A stretch of DNA of 53,519 nt from an uncultured Collinsella sp. (lineage in GTDB: Bacteria > Actinomycetota > Coriobacteriia > Coriobacteriales > Coriobacteriaceae): assembly GCA_900544845.1 (NCBI GenBank), contig UQWV01000004.1:1-53519 (forward strand), written 5' to 3'. The notes beneath the pieces were generated by a model. It made no database searches. It saw only the letters and a program-made list of their open reading frames with translations, and was not told the origin of the DNA. Below are positions 15,907 to 24,737 of the stretch, in pieces. A program made the position numbers and the translations under genes. Each line of letters starts with the position of its first letter. The first letter of the stretch is position 1.

Positions 15907-17226
15907 CTATTCCTCCTCGAGTGTGACCTTGCCGCCCAGCAGGCGGTAGTGGTCGAAAAAATCGGGATAGGACTTGTTGACGGCCTCGGCGCCGTGGATC
16001 ACGACCTCGCCGGTGGCACGGCTCGCGGCGATGGCGGCCATCATGGCGATGCGGTGGTCGTTGTGCGAATCGACCTCGCCGCCGGTAAAGGCATCGACGC
16101 CCTTGATGATGAGGTCGTCGCCGGCAATACGCACCTGCGCGCCCAGCGCGGTGAGCTCGCGGGTGGTGGTGGCCAGGCGGTCGGATTCCTTGATACGCAG
16201 GCGGGCGCAATCGCGGATAAAGGTGCGGCCCTGTGCCAGCGAGGCCACGGCCGAGATAACGGGCACCAGGTCGGGAATGTCGTGGGCGCTCATCTCAAAG
16301 CCGGCGAGCTTGTCGGACTGCACGGTGGCGGCGTTGGTGGAGCGCACGATGCGGGCGCCAAAGCGCGAAAGCGCGGCAAGCACGTTGCGGTCGCCCTGTG
16401 CGGAGCTCAGGGACACGCCCTCGACGGTGATGGGGTCGGTGCCGATAGCGCCGGCACACAGCCAAAAGGCAGCGTTGGACCAGTCGCCCTCGACGGCCAC
16501 GCTGCCGGGCGTGCGGTACGAGCCGCTGCTCACGCGGAAGTTCGTGACCTCGGGCTGGCCGTCCTTGGCCGGAATGCGCTCGACGTTGACCTCAACGCCA
16601 AAGGCCTTCATGGCCTGGATCGTTAGGTTGATGTAGGGGCGGCTCTCAATGAGGCCAGTCACCTGCACACAGGAGGGCTGGGCGAGCAACGGGGCTGCCA
16701 GCAGCAGGCCGGAGATATACTGCGAGCTTACGTTGCCCGGCAGCACAAAGGTGCCCGGGCGCATGCGTCCGCTTGTCTTGAGCGGAAAACCGCCCAGACC
16801 CTGTAGGTCGCAGCCGGCGGCAATGATCTCGTCCGAGAGCGGGGACAGCGGGCGTGCGCCTAGGCGGCCCTGTCCCACAAAGGTTGCCTCTGCCCCCAGC
16901 GCGCAGGCGACGGGCAGCATAAAGCGGAGCGTGGAGCCGCTCTCGCCGCAGTCGAGCGTGCCGCCGGCAAGGGCCTTGAGCAGGCCGAACTCAATGCTCT
17001 TCATGGTGGGGTGGACCTGGAAGCCGTCCTCGACGGTCTCGATGCGGGCGCCGAGCGCCGTGAGGCAGCGGACCGTGGCCTCAATATCGGCGCAGGTGGT
17101 GTTGCAGGTCACATGCGTCTCTCCGTTGGCAAGGGCAGCGCAGATGATGAGACGGTGCGCCATCGACTTGGACGCGATGGCGGGAACGGTGCCCTTAAGC
17201 GGGGACGGGGTGATGCGGGCTAGCAT
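15907..17226 (-). CDS. aroA: 3-phosphoshikimate 1-carboxyvinyltransferase (EPSP synthase)
   Basis: 439 residues. The N-terminal SKSMAHRLIICAALA binds shikimate-3-phosphate, CGESGSTLRFMLPVA is the PEP loop (GNAGTxxR-like) and DSHNDHRIAMMAAIAA the C-terminal signature; SNAAFWLCAGAIG lies in the second lobe. It joins PEP to shikimate-3-phosphate. The start overlaps the end of aroB by 7 bases. It is the third-to-last step of the pathway encoded by the operon. Confidence 0.95.
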   Translation of the reverse strand: MLARITPSPLKGTVPAIASKSMAHRLIICAALANGETHVTCNTTCADIEATVRCLTALGARIETVEDGFQVHPTMKSIEFGLLKALAGGTLDCGESGSTLRFMLPVACALGAEATFVGQGRLGARPLSPLSDEIIAAGCDLQGLGGFPLKTSGRMRPGTFVLPGNVSSQYISGLLLAAPLLAQPSCVQVTGLIESRPYINLTIQAMKAFGVEVNVERIPAKDGQPEVTNFRVSSGSYRTPGSVAVEGDWSNAAFWLCAGAIGTDPITVEGVSLSSAQGDRNVLAALSRFGARIVRSTNAATVQSDKLAGFEMSAHDIPDLVPVISAVASLAQGRTFIRDCARLRIKESDRLATTTRELTALGAQVRIAGDDLIIKGVDAFTGGEVDSHNDHRIAMMAAIAASRATGEVVIHGAEAVNKSYPDFFDHYRLLGGKVTLEEE

Positions 17227-18326
17227 GCGGATGCGTCTCCCTTCTGGCCGAGGCCCTCGGCAATGAGTTCGTGGAAAGTGGAAAGCGGCGTGCGGTCGAT
17301 GCTGCAGCGGCCAATGCCGTGCGGAATCACCAGGTCGATGGTGTCGCCCGCGCGCTTCTTGTCGTGGAGCGCCTCGGCAAAGACGGCATCGGCATTGAGG
17401 TCGCAGCGGGTCTTGAGGCCGTGGCGGGCGCAGAGCTCCTCAATACGGCCGGGCAGTGCAGCATCGCAAACGCCGTGCAGGGCCGCGGCGCGCGTGATGA
17501 TGCCCATGCCGATCGACACGCAGTTGCCGTGTCCGAGCTCAAAGTGCTCGCAAGCCTCGACGGCGTGTCCGGCGCTGTGTCCAAAGTTGAGGAGCTTGCG
17601 CTGGTTGGTTTCGCGCTCGTCGGCGACGACCACGGCGCGCTTGATGTCAATATTGCGGGCGATGATGAGCGCTACGCGGGCTACATCGCGGTTGAGCAGC
17701 TCCAGCGTGAGCGGGGTCTTCTCCAGCTCGGCGAAAAGCTCTGGGTCGGCGATCACGGCGTGCTTGACGACCTCGCCGCAGCCGTCGGCGAACTGCTCGG
17801 GCGTAAGGGTGGCCAGGCACCCCACGTCGGCGATAACCACATTCGGCTGCCAAAAGGCGCCGGCCAGGTTCTTGCCGGCAGCCAGGTCGATGGCGGTCTT
17901 GCCGCCCACCGACGAATCCACCATTGCGAGCAGACTCGTGGGGATCTGCACAAACTTGCAGCCACGCATGTAGGTGGCGGCCACAAAGCCCGCCACGTCG
18001 CCCACGACGCCGCCGCCGAGTGCCACGATCACGTCGGAGCGCGAAAGCTCGTGCTCGGCCACAAACTCCAAAATGGCAACATAGGTCTCGGCGCGCTTAT
18101 GGGCCTCGCCGGCCTCGAAGGTGCAGATGCTCACCTCGTAGCCTGATGCCTCCAGACTCTGCTTGACGGGCATCTGGTAGAGCGGACCCACGTTGGTGTC
18201 CGTCACGATGACGGCCTTGGTGCCGCCGGCAGTGGCGCGCACAAGCGGTCCCGCCTGCTCCAGCAAAAACGTGCCAACATGCACCTGGTAGGGGCGTGCG
18301 GTGTCGATATCGATGGTAATCGCCAT
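17220..18326 (-). CDS. aroB: 3-dehydroquinate synthase
   Basis: 368 residues. NAD-binding GGGVVGDVAGFVAATYMRG, VDSSVGGKTAIDL and the metal-ligand segment NFGHSAGHAVE are all present, as is KRAGDTIDLVIPHGIG near the C-terminus. The enzyme converts DAHP to 3-dehydroquinate using NAD and Zn/Co. It starts 36 bases after tyrA and overlaps aroA at its end. No truncation or missing ligand is seen. Confidence 0.96.
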   Translation of the reverse strand: MAITIDIDTARPYQVHVGTFLLEQAGPLVRATAGGTKAVIVTDTNVGPLYQMPVKQSLEASGYEVSICTFEAGEAHKRAETYVAILEFVAEHELSRSDVIVALGGGVVGDVAGFVAATYMRGCKFVQIPTSLLAMVDSSVGGKTAIDLAAGKNLAGAFWQPNVVIADVGCLATLTPEQFADGCGEVVKHAVIADPELFAELEKTPLTLELLNRDVARVALIIARNIDIKRAVVVADERETNQRKLLNFGHSAGHAVEACEHFELGHGNCVSIGMGIITRAAALHGVCDAALPGRIEELCARHGLKTRCDLNADAVFAEALHDKKRAGDTIDLVIPHGIGRCSIDRTPLSTFHELIAEGLGQKGDASAC

Positions 18327-18362
18327 AAGCTTCGGTCCTTTCGACCTGGCGTGATAGGTGGT

Positions 18363-19277
18363 CTAGTGGGAGGCCTCGTCGTCGAGCGCGCGCTTAATGC
18401 GGTCGCCCTCGGCAAGGAGATTCTCCAGATAGCGCTGGTCGCGGTCCTTGAGCGCACGGCTGTAGGCGCCAAGCGACTCGATCAGATGGTCAATCTCGAA
18501 GGCGAGCGCATCGGCGTCGTCGATCATAAGCTCGGACCACATCTGAGGATTGAGGTGCGCCACACGGGTGAGATCGCGGTAGCTACCGGCCGAAAAGCCG
18601 TGGTGGACCTGGGCAGTGGGGCTCTTGACGTAGGCGTTGGATACCACGTGCGCAAGCTGGCTCGTGAAGGCGATGACGCGGTCGTGCTCGGCGGCGCTGG
18701 TCACGCTGAACTTGCCAAAGCCCAAGGGGCGCACCATCTCGCGCACCTGGCCCAAAAGCTCCAGCTTAAGTGCGTCGTCCACCGCGGGCGGCACGAGCAC
18801 GAGCGGCGCGCCCTGGAACAGGTCGGCGCGGGAGTGCGCATAGCCCGAGTACTGCGTGCCCGCCATGGGGTGCGCGCCCACAAAGTAAAAGCCGTGCTCG
18901 CGGGCAAGCTCAAAGGCGCGCTCGCACACGATGCCCTTGACGCCCACCGTGTCGATCACCACGGGACCCATGATGGCGTCGGTGTCGGTGGCGTCGGCGA
19001 GCGCCTTGGCGTGCGTCTCGAGCCACTCGATGCATGCCTCGGGGTAGCAAGCCAGGACGATGATGTCGCACTCGCCGAGTGTCTTGTCGTTGAGCTCTCC
19101 GGCGACAGTGCCCATGCTAGCGGCCGTCATGACATCGTCATCGGGGTCCCAGGCCAGCACGCGGACGCCCGCCTGCGCATAGCCGCGGGCAAAGCTGCCG
19201 CCGATGAGGCCCAGGCCCACGATGCCCGCGCATTTGGGGCCGCCCTGGTTAACGCGTGCGTTTCTCACCGTACCCAT
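18363..19277 (-). CDS. tyrA: Prephenate dehydrogenase
   Basis: 304 residues. The NAD-binding fold reads GIVGLGLIGGSFARGYAQAG; VGAHPMAGTQYSGYAHS carries the catalytic His region and FTSQLAHVVSNAYV the later conserved His. It oxidatively decarboxylates prephenate to 4-hydroxyphenylpyruvate for tyrosine. There is no fused chorismate mutase or ACT domain, so Tyr feedback may act at transcription or at AroF. GGAG lies 6 bases upstream of the ATG, overlapping the aroF stop. Confidence 0.94.
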   Translation of the reverse strand: MGTVRNARVNQGGPKCAGIVGLGLIGGSFARGYAQAGVRVLAWDPDDDVMTAASMGTVAGELNDKTLGECDIIVLACYPEACIEWLETHAKALADATDTDAIMGPVVIDTVGVKGIVCERAFELAREHGFYFVGAHPMAGTQYSGYAHSRADLFQGAPLVLVPPAVDDALKLELLGQVREMVRPLGFGKFSVTSAAEHDRVIAFTSQLAHVVSNAYVKSPTAQVHHGFSAGSYRDLTRVAHLNPQMWSELMIDDADALAFEIDHLIESLGAYSRALKDRDQRYLENLLAEGDRIKRALDDEASH

Positions 19278-19280
19278 GGG

Positions 19281-20303
19281 CTACTCCATGGTCTCTTGGC
19301 AGACAACCTCGCGGATGGCTCGGATGCGGCGCATGGTGTCGTCGAACTGATCGGGGGTGAGGGCCTGGGCGCCGTCGGACCAGGCGCGGCTCGGTTCGTC
19401 GTGGACCTCGATCTCCAGACCGTTGGCGCCGCAGGCGGTCGCGGCGAGCGCCATGGGCTCAACGTAGCGGGTGTAGCCGGTGGCGTGGCTGGGGTCGGCG
19501 ACGACGGGCAGGTGCGACAGGTGGTGCAGCACCGGCACGGCGTTGAGGTCGAAGGTATTGCGGGTACGGGTCTCGAAGGTGCGGATGCCGCGCTCGCACA
19601 GGATGACGTTGTCGTTGCCCTCGCTCATGATGTACTCGGCGGCCATGAGCAGCTCATCGATCGTGCCGGACATACCGCGCTTGAGCAGGACCGGAGTCTT
19701 GGTCTTGCCGACCTCCTTGAGCAGGGGGAAGTTCTGGGCGTTGCGGGCGCCGATCTGCATGACGTCAATCTTCTTGTCCAAGAAGACCTGCACGTCGCGT
19801 GGGTCCATGATCTCGGTGACGATCGGCATGTCGAGCTCGGCAGACGCCTCGCACAGCAGGTCGAGGCCGGCGGGGCCCATGCCCTGGTAGGCGTAGGGGG
19901 AGGTGCGGGGCTTGTAGGCACCGCCGCGCAGCATCGTGGCACCGGCGGCCTTCACGCGGCGGGCGATGCGGACGAGGTTCTCGCCCTCGACGGAGCACGG
20001 GCCGGCGATGACCTGGAACTGATCGCCGCCGATCTTGACGCCGTGGCCGCAGTCGATGACGGAGTCCTCGGGGTGGAACTTACGGTTGGCGCGCTTGAAC
20101 GGCTCGGAGACGCGCTGCACGCGCTCGACGACATCCATGGACTCGAGCAGGAACGGGTCGATCTTGGTCGTATCGCCCACCAGGCCGATAATCGTCTCAT
20201 TCTCGCCGCGCGAGACATCGGTCTTCAGGCCCTTTTTCTCAATCCAGCTGACGATATGGCTTACGGCCTCGTCGCTGGCGCTCTGCTTTAAAATTGCAAT
20301 CAT
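19281..20303 (-). CDS. aroF: 3-deoxy-7-phosphoheptulonate (DAHP) synthase, type I-beta
   Basis: About 340 residues from ATG 20303, which has GAGAGG upstream. An N-terminal ferredoxin-like domain (1 to about 70, IAILKQSASDEAVSHIVSWI) is the regulatory module of Thermotoga-type enzymes; the catalytic barrel shows AGPCSVEG, KPRTSPYAYQGMG, LLKRGMSGTIDE and DPSHATGY. It condenses PEP and erythrose-4-phosphate, the committed step. It is the first gene of the operon, downstream of a candidate attenuator. No chorismate mutase domain is fused. Confidence 0.95.
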   Translation of the reverse strand: MIAILKQSASDEAVSHIVSWIEKKGLKTDVSRGENETIIGLVGDTTKIDPFLLESMDVVERVQRVSEPFKRANRKFHPEDSVIDCGHGVKIGGDQFQVIAGPCSVEGENLVRIARRVKAAGATMLRGGAYKPRTSPYAYQGMGPAGLDLLCEASAELDMPIVTEIMDPRDVQVFLDKKIDVMQIGARNAQNFPLLKEVGKTKTPVLLKRGMSGTIDELLMAAEYIMSEGNDNVILCERGIRTFETRTRNTFDLNAVPVLHHLSHLPVVADPSHATGYTRYVEPMALAATACGANGLEIEVHDEPSRAWSDGAQALTPDQFDDTMRRIRAIREVVCQETME

Positions 20304-20313
20304 GGTGTGCCTC

Positions 20314-20376
20314 TCACCTCGATGGATAACTTTTGCAAAAACGGCCCGCATCGCGAGCCGTGTATATATAGTGCAT
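20314..20376 (-). promoter_or_regulatory. Candidate aroF leader/attenuator with short Tyr/Phe-containing ORF
   Basis: On the minus strand a 20-codon ORF starts at ATG 20376, begins MHYIYTARDA and also contains one Phe and a third Tyr, ending at TGA 20314-20316. It overlaps a hairpin (ACGGCTCGC / GCGGGCCGT, 20341-20361) followed by TTTTTGC. TATAAA lies 5 bases before the ATG, which would make the leader nearly leaderless; no Shine-Dalgarno site and no good -35 are visible. The arrangement resembles transcription attenuation but the evidence is modest. Confidence 0.35.
20336..20361 (-). terminator. Hairpin with T-run upstream of aroF
   Basis: A 9-bp stem, pairing 20353-20361 with 20341-20349, has one G-U pair and a 3-base loop and is followed on the minus strand by a run of five T. 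It is about 35 bases before the aroF start, so it would act as an attenuator and not as an end-of-gene terminator. Confidence 0.55.
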
Positions 20377-20466
20377 GAGAGTTTATACTATCTGACTCGC
20401 TTTTGCCTTCTAAAGTGGGCCGTTGCGCCGCGTCTTCCTCGGAATTGCAAAGCTTTTTCTTTTATT

Positions 20467-20496
20467 TTGATAGCCTGTGGTGCACTTGGGTATAAT
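20467..20496 (+). promoter_or_regulatory. Promoter of tRNA-Arg(CCG)
   Basis: TTGATA at 20467-20472 and a perfect TATAAT at 20491-20496 are separated by 18 bases, with the tRNA starting 11 bases after the -10. This is one of the clearest sigma-70-type promoters in the window. Confidence 0.75.
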
Positions 20497-20507
20497 GCCA
20501 AACGTTG

Positions 20508-20584
20508 GCCCTATTAGCTCAGGGGATTAGAGCGTCTGCCTCCGGAGCAGAAGGCCGTTGGTTCGAATCCAACATGGGGCACCA
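20508..20584 (+). tRNA. tRNA-Arg (anticodon CCG)
   Basis: A complete cloverleaf: acceptor GCCCTAT/ATGGGGC with one G-U pair, D arm GCTC/GAGC, anticodon stem TCTGC/GCAGA around CTCCGGA (anticodon CCG), T stem GTTGG/CCAAC. Discriminator A is at 20581 and CCA is present at 20582-20584. It reads CGG arginine codons. Confidence 0.95.
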
Positions 20585-20595
20585 TCGAACGTAAG

Positions 20596-20629
20596 ACCGT
20601 CCGAACCTCGCATGGTCCGGGCGGTTTTT
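20596..20629 (+). terminator. Terminator after tRNA-Arg(CCG)
   Basis: ACCGTCCGAACC (20596-20607) and GGTCCGGGCGGT (20614-20625) pair with one wobble and one mismatch around a 6-base loop, ending in a T-run. Confidence 0.78.
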
Positions 20630-20660
20630 CTTATACCGACGCGACGTGATGGGACGTGGT

Positions 20661-23384
20661 ATGGCAGCAACGGATATCGAGCGCGGACTCTCGACCGCCG
20701 AGGTCGAGGAGCGCATCGCCGCCGGTAAGATCAACCGCAACATGGAGCTCAAGACCAAGTCGGTCAAAGAGCTCATCATCGAGAACCTCTGCACGCTGTT
20801 CAATTTGATCAACGTGATCTTGGCGTTCCTGGTCATTTTGACCGGTTCGTTTAAGAACCTGACGTTCCTGTTTGTGGTGTTCCTCAATACCGCTATTGGC
20901 GTCATTCAATCCATGCGGTCCAAGAAGATGGTCGATAAGCTCACGCTGCTGACCTCTAAGAAGGCCATCGCGGTGCGCGACGGTGCCGAGGTGGAGCTCG
21001 ACTTGGACCAGATCGTGCTCGACGACATCATCCGCCTGGGGCGCGGCGACCAGATTCCCGCTGACGCCGTGGTGGTTTCCGGCGAAGCGCTCGTGAACGA
21101 GAGCCTGCTGACGGGCGAGAGCGACCTTATCAAGAAACAGCCCGGTTCCGAGCTCATGAGCGGCAGCTTTATCGACTCGGGCCTGCTGCGCGCTCGCGTG
21201 ATCCATGTCGGCGCCGACAACTACGTGGCTAAGATCAATAACGAGGCCAAATACGTCAAAAAGGTCAATTCCGAGATCATGAACGCGCTTAACGCCATCG
21301 TGCGCTTTGCGAGCATCATCATGATCCCGCTCGGTTTGGCGTTGTTTGCCTCGAGTGTGAGCGAGCTGTGGGATGCCGCGGGAACCCCGGGCGATAGCGC
21401 GCTTTCGTGGTGCTTCTCCGAGCTGTTGGCTGGTCATGTGCCTTCGTCGGCGCTGCTGTCCACGGTGGGTGCCCTGCTGGGCATGATCCCGCAAGGCCTG
21501 GTGCTGCTGACCTCGTCGGTGCTCGCCATCGCCACGGTGCGCCTGGCCCGCCGCAAGGTGCTGGCACAGCAGCTCTACTGCATCGAGACGCTCGCTCGCG
21601 TCGACGTGCTGTGCCTGGACAAGACGGGCACCATCACGTCGGGCCGTATGGAGGTCGAGGGCACGTATCCGCTGCCGGTTGAGGGCGTGAGCCTAGACGC
21701 CGGCTCGGACGAGGCGGCCGTTCCCGTCGATACCACGGTGCTCGATTTTGCGCTGGCTAACGTCGCGCGTGCGACTTCGGCCGATGCCAACGAGACCTGC
21801 CAGGCGCTGCTCAACTATTACGCCGATCGCCCGGTCGAGGTGTCTGAGCCGCTGTCGGTCATTCCGTTCTCGTCCTCCAAAAAGTGGAGCGGCGCGTCGT
21901 TTGCGCAGGGCTCCTATGTGATGGGTGCGGCGCAGTTTGTGCTCTCTGATCGTGCGTTCGTCCAGGTCGAGAACCGTGTCGCCGAGCTTGCCGATACCTG
22001 CCGCGTGCTCGTGGTGGCGCGCGTGGACGGCTTTACACCCGATGGCGATATGGTGGGCGAGGCCGAGCCCGTGGGCTTTGTGACCATCCGCGACGAGATT
22101 CGTACCTCGGCGGCCGAGACTATTGGCTACTTTAACGAGCAGGGCGTGACCCTCAACGTGATCAGTGGCGACGACCCGCGTACGGTGTCGTCGATCGCGC
22201 GCGTGGTGGGCGTGCCGGGGGCGGACGCTTATGTGGACGCCACGACGCTCGATACGCCGGCCAAGCTCGATGCCGCAGTGGACCGCTACCATGTCTTTGG
22301 TCGTGTGACCCCGCAGCAGAAGCGCGAGCTCGTGCAGGCGCTCAAGCGCCGCGAGCACACCGTGGCCATGACGGGCGACGGCGTCAACGACGTGCTGGCG
22401 CTCAAGGAGGCCGACTGCTCCGTGGCCATGGCGGCCGGCTCCGATGCCGCACGTAACGTGGCCGAGATCGTACTCGTCGACAACGACTTTGCCTCGATGC
22501 CCGCCGTGGTGGCCGAGGGCCGTCGCTCCATCAACAACCTGCAGCGTTCGGCCTCGCTGTTCCTGACCAAGACGCTGTTCTCGATGGGCCTGGCGGCGCT
22601 GTGCATCGCGCTGCCGCCGTACCCCTTCGAGCCAATCCAGATGACACTCATCAACTTTTTCTGCATCGGCGCGCCGGGCTTTGTGTTGGGCCTTGAGCCC
22701 AACAATGCTCGCGTGAAGGGTGCGTTTTTGACGAACGTACTCAAGCGTGCACTGCCGGCGTCGATTGCGGTCATTTTGGCTGCGGCGCTCGATATCTTTG
22801 TGGCGCGCGTGTTTGGCTTTAGCCAGCTCACGCTGTCTACGATGTGCCTGCTTACGTCGTGCGCGGCGAGCGTCAGCCTGATCTGGCGCATCTCGCAGCC
22901 TCTCACGCCCCTACGTGTGGTGCTTTTTGTGTTTGTAGTAGCCGGCATCCTGGTGGGCGTTATCGGATTCCCGGAGCTGCTGTCTATTGCCAACCTGTCG
23001 ATGGGCCAGATGGTTATCTTGGCTGTCATCGTGGTCTTTACCTGCTCGGTGTTCTTTAAGCTCGCCACGATGATGGATTCGCTCAAGCCGCGTCGTCGTC
23101 GTGCCGCAACTGGTTTTGGCCGCGGTGTGCGCGTCCGCCTGGGTCGCGGTGGCGGCAAGGTGAGCTCGACGGGCTCGACGGCCGAACGTTTTGCCAAGCG
23201 CGTCGCCGCCGACATGGCGCAGCGCCGCGAAGATCGCACCGCTCGCGAGGCCGAGGCCCGTGCACTCGAGGGCGTGGCTCAGGCCCAGCCCAAGAAAAAG
23301 AAGGGTACCGGAGCCAAGCGCTCTCGCGTGACCAAGTCCGCCCAAGGCATCAAAGTCTCGATGCCAAGCAAAAAGAAGAAGTAG
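20661..23384 (+). CDS. P-type cation-transporting ATPase (CtpE-like)
   Basis: About 907 residues. The actuator loop has LTGES, the phosphorylation site is DKTGT, and TGDGVNDVLALKEAD is the hinge motif. The membrane helix before DKTGT reads IPQGLVLLTSS, with PQGL where Ca/Mg pumps have PEGL and heavy-metal pumps have CPC; the following segment recalls CtpE-type pumps of actinobacteria, linked to calcium uptake. There is no N-terminal metal-binding domain. The last ~100 residues after the final helix are strongly basic and Ala/Arg/Lys-rich, ending in KKKK. The start is uncertain among 20646, 20649 and 20661. Ion specificity is inferred. Confidence 0.88.
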   Translation: MAATDIERGLSTAEVEERIAAGKINRNMELKTKSVKELIIENLCTLFNLINVILAFLVILTGSFKNLTFLFVVFLNTAIGVIQSMRSKKMVDKLTLLTSKKAIAVRDGAEVELDLDQIVLDDIIRLGRGDQIPADAVVVSGEALVNESLLTGESDLIKKQPGSELMSGSFIDSGLLRARVIHVGADNYVAKINNEAKYVKKVNSEIMNALNAIVRFASIIMIPLGLALFASSVSELWDAAGTPGDSALSWCFSELLAGHVPSSALLSTVGALLGMIPQGLVLLTSSVLAIATVRLARRKVLAQQLYCIETLARVDVLCLDKTGTITSGRMEVEGTYPLPVEGVSLDAGSDEAAVPVDTTVLDFALANVARATSADANETCQALLNYYADRPVEVSEPLSVIPFSSSKKWSGASFAQGSYVMGAAQFVLSDRAFVQVENRVAELADTCRVLVVARVDGFTPDGDMVGEAEPVGFVTIRDEIRTSAAETIGYFNEQGVTLNVISGDDPRTVSSIARVVGVPGADAYVDATTLDTPAKLDAAVDRYHVFGRVTPQQKRELVQALKRREHTVAMTGDGVNDVLALKEADCSVAMAAGSDAARNVAEIVLVDNDFASMPAVVAEGRRSINNLQRSASLFLTKTLFSMGLAALCIALPPYPFEPIQMTLINFFCIGAPGFVLGLEPNNARVKGAFLTNVLKRALPASIAVILAAALDIFVARVFGFSQLTLSTMCLLTSCAASVSLIWRISQPLTPLRVVLFVFVVAGILVGVIGFPELLSIANLSMGQMVILAVIVVFTCSVFFKLATMMDSLKPRRRRAATGFGRGVRVRLGRGGGKVSSTGSTAERFAKRVAADMAQRREDRTAREAEARALEGVAQAQPKKKKGTGAKRSRVTKSAQGIKVSMPSKKKK

Positions 23385-23487
23385 CTACGCGCCCTGCCGA
23401 TGTTGAATTGGTGCCTTGTTCCTGTGGGGCCGTGGCGATGTTATGCTCTAACCTCGATTGTTTGAATTGCTTCGAAAAGAGGATGCC

Positions 23488-24630
23488 GTGATCTGCCCGC
23501 ATTGCCTTAAGACTATCGAGGACGGCGCCTCGTTCTGCCCCTACTGCAACGCCTATGTGGGTCCGGGCGATGGTCCCGAGCACACCGAGTTCGTGTTCTG
23601 TGAGGGCTGCGGTGCCCGTCTTTCTCCGCATGATCGTACGTGCCCCAAATGCGGACGCCCCGCTCCGGGTATCCTCTCCGAGGACGCGGCCGCATCCGAC
23701 CTTGCTGCGGGCCGCACGGCAGGCTTTCCGCGCCTAACGCAAGAGCAGATCGATACCGAGGTGCCGCATGCGCCGGCCTCTGCCGCTGCGGTGCTTTCGG
23801 ACGCCGCCGACCCCAATGAGACCTGTGTGCTGCCGGCTTTCGATAAGGATTTCGGTATCCCCAAGGTCGATATTCCCACGCCCGTTTCCCTGCATGACGA
23901 TGCTCAAAAACCCAAGCGCAAGGTGCACCCCGACGAGGACGCCTATCACAAGCACAAGCGCCATATCCCCAAGCCGCTCATTATCATTGCGGTCCTCGCC
24001 GTCGTTTGCGGCGGTGCCTATTGGTTCGTGACGACCGATCCCATGGGTGTCATGCCTGGCCTCTATGACCAGTTTGGCCAGGCTGCGCAGACGACCTTCC
24101 CTACGCGCCAAAAGGGCGAGGCGACTGAGGACGATACCAAGCAGGACGATTCTGCCGAGGTGGTCCAGGAAGAAACCGTGCTCACCGATGATCAGCTCTA
24201 TACCAGGCTCGACGGTCTGTATCAGACCATCGTGTCCTACGGTGACGAGGACCAGATCGGCGAGGTCATCGATTCCTTTAACAACGGCTATCTCCGAACG
24301 CCGCTGTCCACCCGTCAGGAGCTGTCGCAGAGTGCCTACGCCCTGCGCGACCAGATCAAAAAGACGCAAGATGAGCTCAACAACCTTAAGTATCAGGACG
24401 ATACGGTCTATGCGGATGACATCGCCCACTTAAAGCAGCTTGCCGAGTGGATGTACGAGCGCGTCGACGTGATCTGCCAGAGTTGGGACATCTCGCTGGC
24501 CATTCCCGATGGCGAGTCGATGAGTTCCCACCAAAGCGAGATCCTGGCGCCCATCGCGCAGGGCGGCAACAGCGCGCTGAACCAGTATGACGCCAACGTG
24601 GGCTCCTGGAAGCCGCAGCAGCGTTCCTAA
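23488..24630 (+). CDS. Zinc-ribbon, single-pass membrane protein of unknown function
   Basis: About 380 residues from GTG 23488 (AGAGG 5 bases upstream). Two zinc ribbons open the protein: CPHCLKTIEDGASFCPYC, then a second CxxC...CPKCG pair near residue 45-65. A proline- and acid-rich linker follows, then a basic stretch and one membrane helix near residues 165-185 (PLIIIAVLAVVCGGAYWF). The extracytoplasmic C-terminal ~200 residues are helical and contain paired LDGLYQTIV-type segments; no family is recognised. It precedes a cyclophilin and a TPR membrane protein. A sensing or assembly role would be a guess. Confidence 0.8.
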   Translation: MICPHCLKTIEDGASFCPYCNAYVGPGDGPEHTEFVFCEGCGARLSPHDRTCPKCGRPAPGILSEDAAASDLAAGRTAGFPRLTQEQIDTEVPHAPASAAAVLSDAADPNETCVLPAFDKDFGIPKVDIPTPVSLHDDAQKPKRKVHPDEDAYHKHKRHIPKPLIIIAVLAVVCGGAYWFVTTDPMGVMPGLYDQFGQAAQTTFPTRQKGEATEDDTKQDDSAEVVQEETVLTDDQLYTRLDGLYQTIVSYGDEDQIGEVIDSFNNGYLRTPLSTRQELSQSAYALRDQIKKTQDELNNLKYQDDTVYADDIAHLKQLAEWMYERVDVICQSWDISLAIPDGESMSSHQSEILAPIAQGGNSALNQYDANVGSWKPQQRS

Positions 24631-24668
24631 AATTAGTTCGCCATAGTCGGCATAACCTACGTGCGCAA

Positions 24669-24698
24669 TTGATGTAAGCGCATGCTTATTGCTACAAT
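24669..24698 (+). promoter_or_regulatory. Promoter upstream of cyclophilin gene
   Basis: TTGATG (24669-24674) and TACAAT (24693-24698) with an 18-base spacer lie 39 bases before the ATG at 24738. Confidence 0.55.
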
Positions 24699-24737
24699 TC
24701 GTACAAATATGCTTTAAACGCACGAGGAAGGAACCAC

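Noticed and set aside
18279..20291. 670-codon plus-strand ORF opposite aroB-tyrA-aroF
   Set aside because: It is antisense to three intact, recognisable genes, shows low-complexity Val/Ala/Gly/His composition typical of a GC-rich shadow frame, and has no family motif.
20304..20507. T-box or tryptophan-type riboswitch before aroF
   Set aside because: No T-box consensus; only a small hairpin and short ORF are seen, reported as a possible attenuator instead.
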